Positions 60,016 to 64,000 of a stretch of 64,000 bases of DNA are shown piece by piece. How positions within the stretch are numbered: position 1 is the stretch's first letter; each line of letters opens with the position of its first letter. The DNA lies in assembly GCA_963732875.1 (NCBI GenBank), contig CAVTBD010000003.1, positions 558,001-622,000 of the forward strand. The letters are read 5' to 3'. Source of the stretch: WHSO01 sp963732875 (GTDB lineage: Bacteria; Pseudomonadota; Alphaproteobacteria; SMXQ01). The notes beneath the pieces were generated by a model. The model searched no databases and was not told where the DNA came from. It worked only from the letters and a program-made list of their open reading frames with translations. Made by a program: the position numbers and the translations under genes.

Positions 60016-60366
60016 GGGGAGCGCTTTCTCCGCCCGAAGCGGTGTCTGTGAGGAGGACAATCAAGTTAGCAGTGTTGGTAAGGTTTTGCTAAGTAATTCT
60101 CTCCGAAAAACGTGGAAACGTGCGGGTTTCAAGGCTGCAACCGCGAAATCCAGTGGCCCGAAACATTGCAAGATATTTGCCCGTCGAGCAGAAAAAACTT
60201 GCAATTCGAGGGGGCTATGCGCATATGCACGGCGTGACGGCTCCACAGCCCTTCCGGTGATGCCTCCGCCGCTTCGCGGCAGAAGACCCCCCTTAAGTCG
60301 TTGTGAGACCTTTCGCCCCGGGCGGAACGAATTTGTCCGGGTACCAGAGACTTTGAAAGCAAGACA
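60016..60366 (+). promoter_or_regulatory. Long 5' leader region of the cold-shock gene
   Basis: 350 bp without a supported gene upstream of the cold-shock ORF. An AT-rich segment near 60060-60110 could hold the promoter, leaving an untranslated leader of about 250 nt, as in cspA-type thermosensing leaders. Short GC hairpins (for example CCGCCGC/GCGGC around 60266-60284) are present. No Shine-Dalgarno stronger than AAAGCAAGAC precedes the ATG. Confidence 0.45.
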
Positions 60367-60570
60367 ATGACCACAGGCACCGTAAAATTCTTCAACGCCA
60401 CCAAGGGTTTCGGATTCATCTCCCCCGAGGACGGCTCCAAGGACGTGTTCGTCCACATCTCGGCTGTCGAGGCCGCCGGCATCGCCAATCTGCGCGAAGG
60501 CCAGAAGGTGAGCTTCGACGTTCAGCCCGATGCACGCGGCCCCAAGGCCGTCAACCTGCAGGCCGAGTAA
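60367..60570 (+). CDS. CspA-family cold-shock protein
   Basis: A 67-residue single cold-shock domain: TGTVKFFNATKGFGFISPEDG includes RNP-1 (KGFGFI), and KDVFVHISAVEA includes RNP-2 (VFVHI). It binds single-stranded RNA/DNA and acts as an RNA chaperone. It lies just upstream of a DEAD-box helicase gene, a common functional pairing in RNA remodelling. Confidence 0.95.
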   Translation: MTTGTVKFFNATKGFGFISPEDGSKDVFVHISAVEAAGIANLREGQKVSFDVQPDARGPKAVNLQAE

Positions 60571-60778
60571 CGCCGCAGGGAGGCGCTTCCGCCTCACCCG
60601 AATATCCCGCGGCCGCGCAAGACGCTGCCATAAAAGCCGTCCGCCGCGGGAATTCTCTCCTTATTTATCTCCGTTGTTTCCAGATGCGCGTGGAAGCGGC
60701 AAAAGCGCCCGGTGCGGCGCGTGCTGGCTCGACCATGTCGCTCGCCCGCGTGCGCGCCCGCGCAGAAAGACAAGAACA

Positions 60779-62026
<1,248 letters not shown>

Positions 62027-62031
62027 GTAAC

Positions 62032-62052
62032 GCGGCGGGCCGTGCCCGCCGC
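62032..62052 (+). other. GC hairpin after the helicase gene
   Basis: A perfect 9-bp stem GCGGCGGGC/GCCCGCCGC with loop CGT starts 5 bp after the stop. No T-run follows, so it is a pause or stability hairpin rather than a classic terminator. Confidence 0.5.
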
Positions 62053-62087
62053 GAAGATTCGCAGAGACAGACAGCCTGGAGGGAGCT

Positions 62088-62243
62088 ATGGCCCGCAAGC
62101 CGAACTACAATTTCGAGAAGCGCCAGCGCGAGATCCAGAAGAAGGAAAAGAAGGCCGCCAAGGCCGAGGCCAAGCGTCAGCAGGCCGAGGCGCGCAAGGA
62201 AGAGAAGAGCCCCGAAAACCCCGGCGCCGGTAGCGTCGGGTAA
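62088..62243 (+). CDS. Small Lys/Ala-rich hypothetical protein
   Basis: A 51-residue frame from ATG 62088 with a TGGAGGGAG ribosome-binding site: MARKPNYNFEKRQREIQKKE, Lys/Ala repeats, then an acidic tail ENPGAGSVG. The MARKPNYNFE(K/R)R start recurs in small alphaproteobacterial proteins near cold-shock or helicase genes. Probably RNA- or ribosome-associated; no evidence beyond charge and context. Confidence 0.7.
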   Translation: MARKPNYNFEKRQREIQKKEKKAAKAEAKRQQAEARKEEKSPENPGAGSVG

Positions 62244-62576
62244 CGGGTTGAAGGCGTGCCGGCTCGCTAAGCCGGCACGAGCCGATACGGAATTGTCCTG
62301 TGTGCCGACGTGCTTGAGCGCAGGCGTTCTCTGTAAAGCCTTGTTGAATCTGTCCCGCGCCGGTTCCTCGTGCGGCGGCGGATAAATGTCTCGCGTCGCG
62401 GGCGGAATCAATCCGGACGCGTGGGCGATTTGCAGAATCGTGGATTCGTCCTTTGCCGTTCGGCGGGTTTGAAAGCCTGCAAGGTCGTGCGGGCGATATT
62501 TCACCACGATGAAACGCGGCCTTACCCGGCGCAAGCAGCCGGTGGCGCCGCTCATCGGATCAGCAGGAGATCGTGC
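62244..62576. other. 330-bp gap with one hairpin
   Basis: No supported gene. A perfect 9-bp hairpin GTGCCGGCT/AGCCGGCAC with loop CGCTA (62256-62278) follows the small gene at 62088 and may end or protect its transcript. The rest is unremarkable. Confidence 0.45.
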
Positions 62577-62831
62577 ATGACGAAGATCGAAGACGCCGCT
62601 CGCCAGCTGGCGCAGCAGAGTTTCAATCGCAAGCCGCCGAAGGAGACCGACGCGATGAGGGACTTGCGCCGGGCGAAGGAACGCGAGGCGGAGAAGATCG
62701 AGCACCTGCGCGCACTACGCCTCCAAAAGGAGGAGGCCGACAAGGCCGCCGCTGCCGAGAAGGCCGCCGCCGAGAAGCCAAAGGCCCGTGGCAAGACCAA
62801 GGCATCGGGCCCGAAGGAAGGCCAGGAGTAG
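62577..62831 (+). CDS. Small Lys/Ala-rich coiled-coil protein
   Basis: An 84-residue protein from ATG 62577 with an AGGAG ribosome-binding site: MTKIEDAARQLAQQSFNRKPPKETDAMRDL (shown in part), RRAKEREAEKIEHLRALRLQKEEAD and an Ala/Lys tail ending GPKEGQE. Almost entirely charged helix, no family recognised. Confidence 0.65.
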   Translation: MTKIEDAARQLAQQSFNRKPPKETDAMRDLRRAKEREAEKIEHLRALRLQKEEADKAAAAEKAAAEKPKARGKTKASGPKEGQE

Positions 62832-62854
62832 ACGGCTACGGAGGTGAGGACGCC

Positions 62855-62972
62855 TAGAGCAGGGTCGGTTCGGATTGGATCGATCTGAACCGTGAAAATC
62901 CTGCTCTGAATTCAAGGTGTAGAGCCTAAGTCACGGCTCAAGATCGTTCCGATCCGAGCCGATCAGGCTCTA
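62855..62972. repeat. Double-hairpin repeat, copy 2, fused to the DHA2 transporter stop codon
   Basis: Same two-module structure as 18587-18703: TAGAGCAGGGTCGGTTC... with AGAGCAGG/CCTGCTCT, then AGAGCCTAAGTCACGGCTC...GAGCCGATCAGGCTCT, TA at both ends. Differences from copy 1 are scattered substitutions, several of which alter the loops. The terminal CTA (62970-62972) is the TAG stop of the minus-strand transporter, just as in copy 1. Confidence 0.85.
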
Positions 62973-64000
62973 ATCTATCACCGGCGCCGGCACCGTTTCG
63001 CCATTATGCCGGACCCGCAGCAGCAGGATTAGGGGCGCTGCCAGCAGCGTCACCCACATCATCAGCCGGAAATCGGTGAGATAGGCGATGGTCTCGGCCT
63101 GGCGCGTGACCTCGCCGTTGAGCGCGGCCGCGCCCGCCGTGGTCGCCCAGTCCCACAGGCGGGGCAGGGCGGAAAGCCGGGTCGCGGCCCGGAACGGAGT
63201 CACGCTTTCGGCGATCATCGCGTGGTTGGCCTGGGTGTTCTGGGCGAGTAGCGTGACCACGATCGAGATGCCGATGCTGCTGCCGATGTTGCGCATCAGG
63301 CTGAACATGGCGGTGCCTTCGCCGCGCTGGCGCACGGGCAGGGTGGCGAAAGTCACCGTGGTCAGGGGCACGAAGATGAAGCCGAGACCGAGCCCCTGGA
63401 CGATGCCCGAGCGGACCACGGTCCAGACCGGTACCTCGGCGGTGAATCCCGCCATCTCCCACAGCGAAACCGCGGTCAGCGCGATCCCGAGCAGGATCAG
63501 CCAGCGGGTGTTGACCTTGCCGATAAGCCGGCCGACCAGCATCATCGCGACCATGGTGCCGATGCCGCGCGGCGCCAGCACGAACCCGGTGGTGATGACC
63601 GGATAGCCCATCAGGTTTTGCAGGAACGGCGGCAGCAGCGCCAGCGTCGCCAGCAGGATGATGCCGACCACGAAGATCAGCGCGAGCCCGGCCGCGAAGT
63701 TGCGGTCGCGGAACAGGCCCGGCTCGATGAAGGGCTTTTCCGCCGTGAACATGTGGACCATGAACAGGTAGAAGGCGAGGCCGGCCGCCACCGCCTCGAT
63801 GATGATTTCGGTCGAGCCGAACCAGTCCTGGGACTGGCCCCGGTCGAGCATCATCTGCAGCGCGCCGATGGCGAGGCTCAGGAGCGCGAAGCCGAAATAG
63901 TCGAAGCGGCTGTCGCGCTCGCGCTCGGTCTCCGGCACGAAGGCGAGGATGCCGAGCAGCGCCAGGATGCCGAACGGCAGGTTGATGTAGAACACCCAGC
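62970..64000 (-). CDS. DHA2-family MFS drug transporter (EmrB/QacA type), N-terminus outside the window
   Basis: The frame is open to the window edge (about 343 residues visible). WVFYINLPFGILALL (helix 6 region, typical of DHA2 exporters), then paired 14-helix-type segments, LAPRGIGTMVAMMLVGRLIGKVNTRW (C-terminal motif A analogue), GLGFIFVPLTTVTFATLP and MRNIGSSIGISIVVTLL. Proton-driven efflux of drugs or lipophilic compounds, probably with an EmrA-like partner outside the window. Its TAG stop is part of the double-hairpin repeat. Confidence 0.9.
   Translation of the reverse strand, partial: WVFYINLPFGILALLGILAFVPETERERDSRFDYFGFALLSLAIGALQMMLDRGQSQDWFGSTEIIIEAVAAGLAFYLFMVHMFTAEKPFIEPGLFRDRNFAAGLALIFVVGIILLATLALLPPFLQNLMGYPVITTGFVLAPRGIGTMVAMMLVGRLIGKVNTRWLILLGIALTAVSLWEMAGFTAEVPVWTVVRSGIVQGLGLGFIFVPLTTVTFATLPVRQRGEGTAMFSLMRNIGSSIGISIVVTLLAQNTQANHAMIAESVTPFRAATRLSALPRLWDWATTAGAAALNGEVTRQAETIAYLTDFRLMMWVTLLAAPLILLLRVRHNGETVPAPVID

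Overview
The window is a GC-rich chromosomal segment of an alphaproteobacterium, most likely Rhodospirillales-like. The reasons are the two-piece (circularly permuted) tmRNA with tag ANDNEYALAA, the alphaproteobacterial-type SspB, DUF4169 and RHH_4 genes, the ilvB-ilvH-ilvC / leuA / mreBCD-mrdA-rodA layout, and GANTC-containing motifs. Almost all genes are chromosomal housekeeping, transport or envelope functions. Two short stretches look acquired: about 25.5-29.1 kb, and about 52.4-54.4 kb behind tRNA-Lys.

Left third (1-25.4 kb): a truncated amidohydrolase; a fused HyuA-HyuB hydantoinase/5-oxoprolinase translationally coupled to a P2-type cation ATPase; DUF4169 divergent from a large AsmA-like protein; a minus-strand run of RHH regulator, class II fumarase, TfoX-like protein, alpha/beta hydrolase and class I fumarase; a MarR regulator divergent from a CBS-domain ClC channel with a clean palindrome between them; sspB; an iron(III)-type ABC operon (ATPase, binding protein, fused permease); ssrA; a Bcr/CflA efflux pump; and thyX.

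Middle: thyX is followed by a lower-GC island with an IS1595-type transposase, a zinc-ribbon protein, a HEPN-like protein with an RNxxxH motif, small phage-like ORFs and a decayed IS256 element. Then come a histidine phosphatase, Mpo1-like DUF962, small membrane proteins, corA, mrp, hflK-hflC, DUF2065, a Do-type protease, DUF1015-miaA, ilvB-ilvH-ilvC and leuA.

Right third: mreB-mreC-mreD-mrdA-rodA (the elongasome operon), tRNA-Lys(CTT), a roughly 2-kb insert bounded by a duplicated tRNA 3' end, two adjacent 2OG-Fe(II) oxygenases, an Excalibur-domain protein, a tandem UspA protein, an OxyR-like LysR regulator lacking the peroxidatic Cys, nhaA, a cold-shock protein, a DEAD-box helicase, small Lys/Ala-rich proteins and the end of a DHA2 efflux transporter.

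Two things cut across the window. (1) At least seven otherwise intact genes (P-ATPase, AsmA, class I fumarase, zinc-ribbon protein, histidine phosphatase, ilvB, ilvC), plus the IS256 transposase, carry single frameshifts or pairs of them. Because ilvB, ilvC and others are core genes, this points first to base-level sequence errors. (2) Short inverted-repeat elements starting AGAGC are fused to the TAG stop codons of three genes (fbpB-like, the DHA2 transporter and ilvC), which looks like a dispersed TA-targeting MITE or terminator family.
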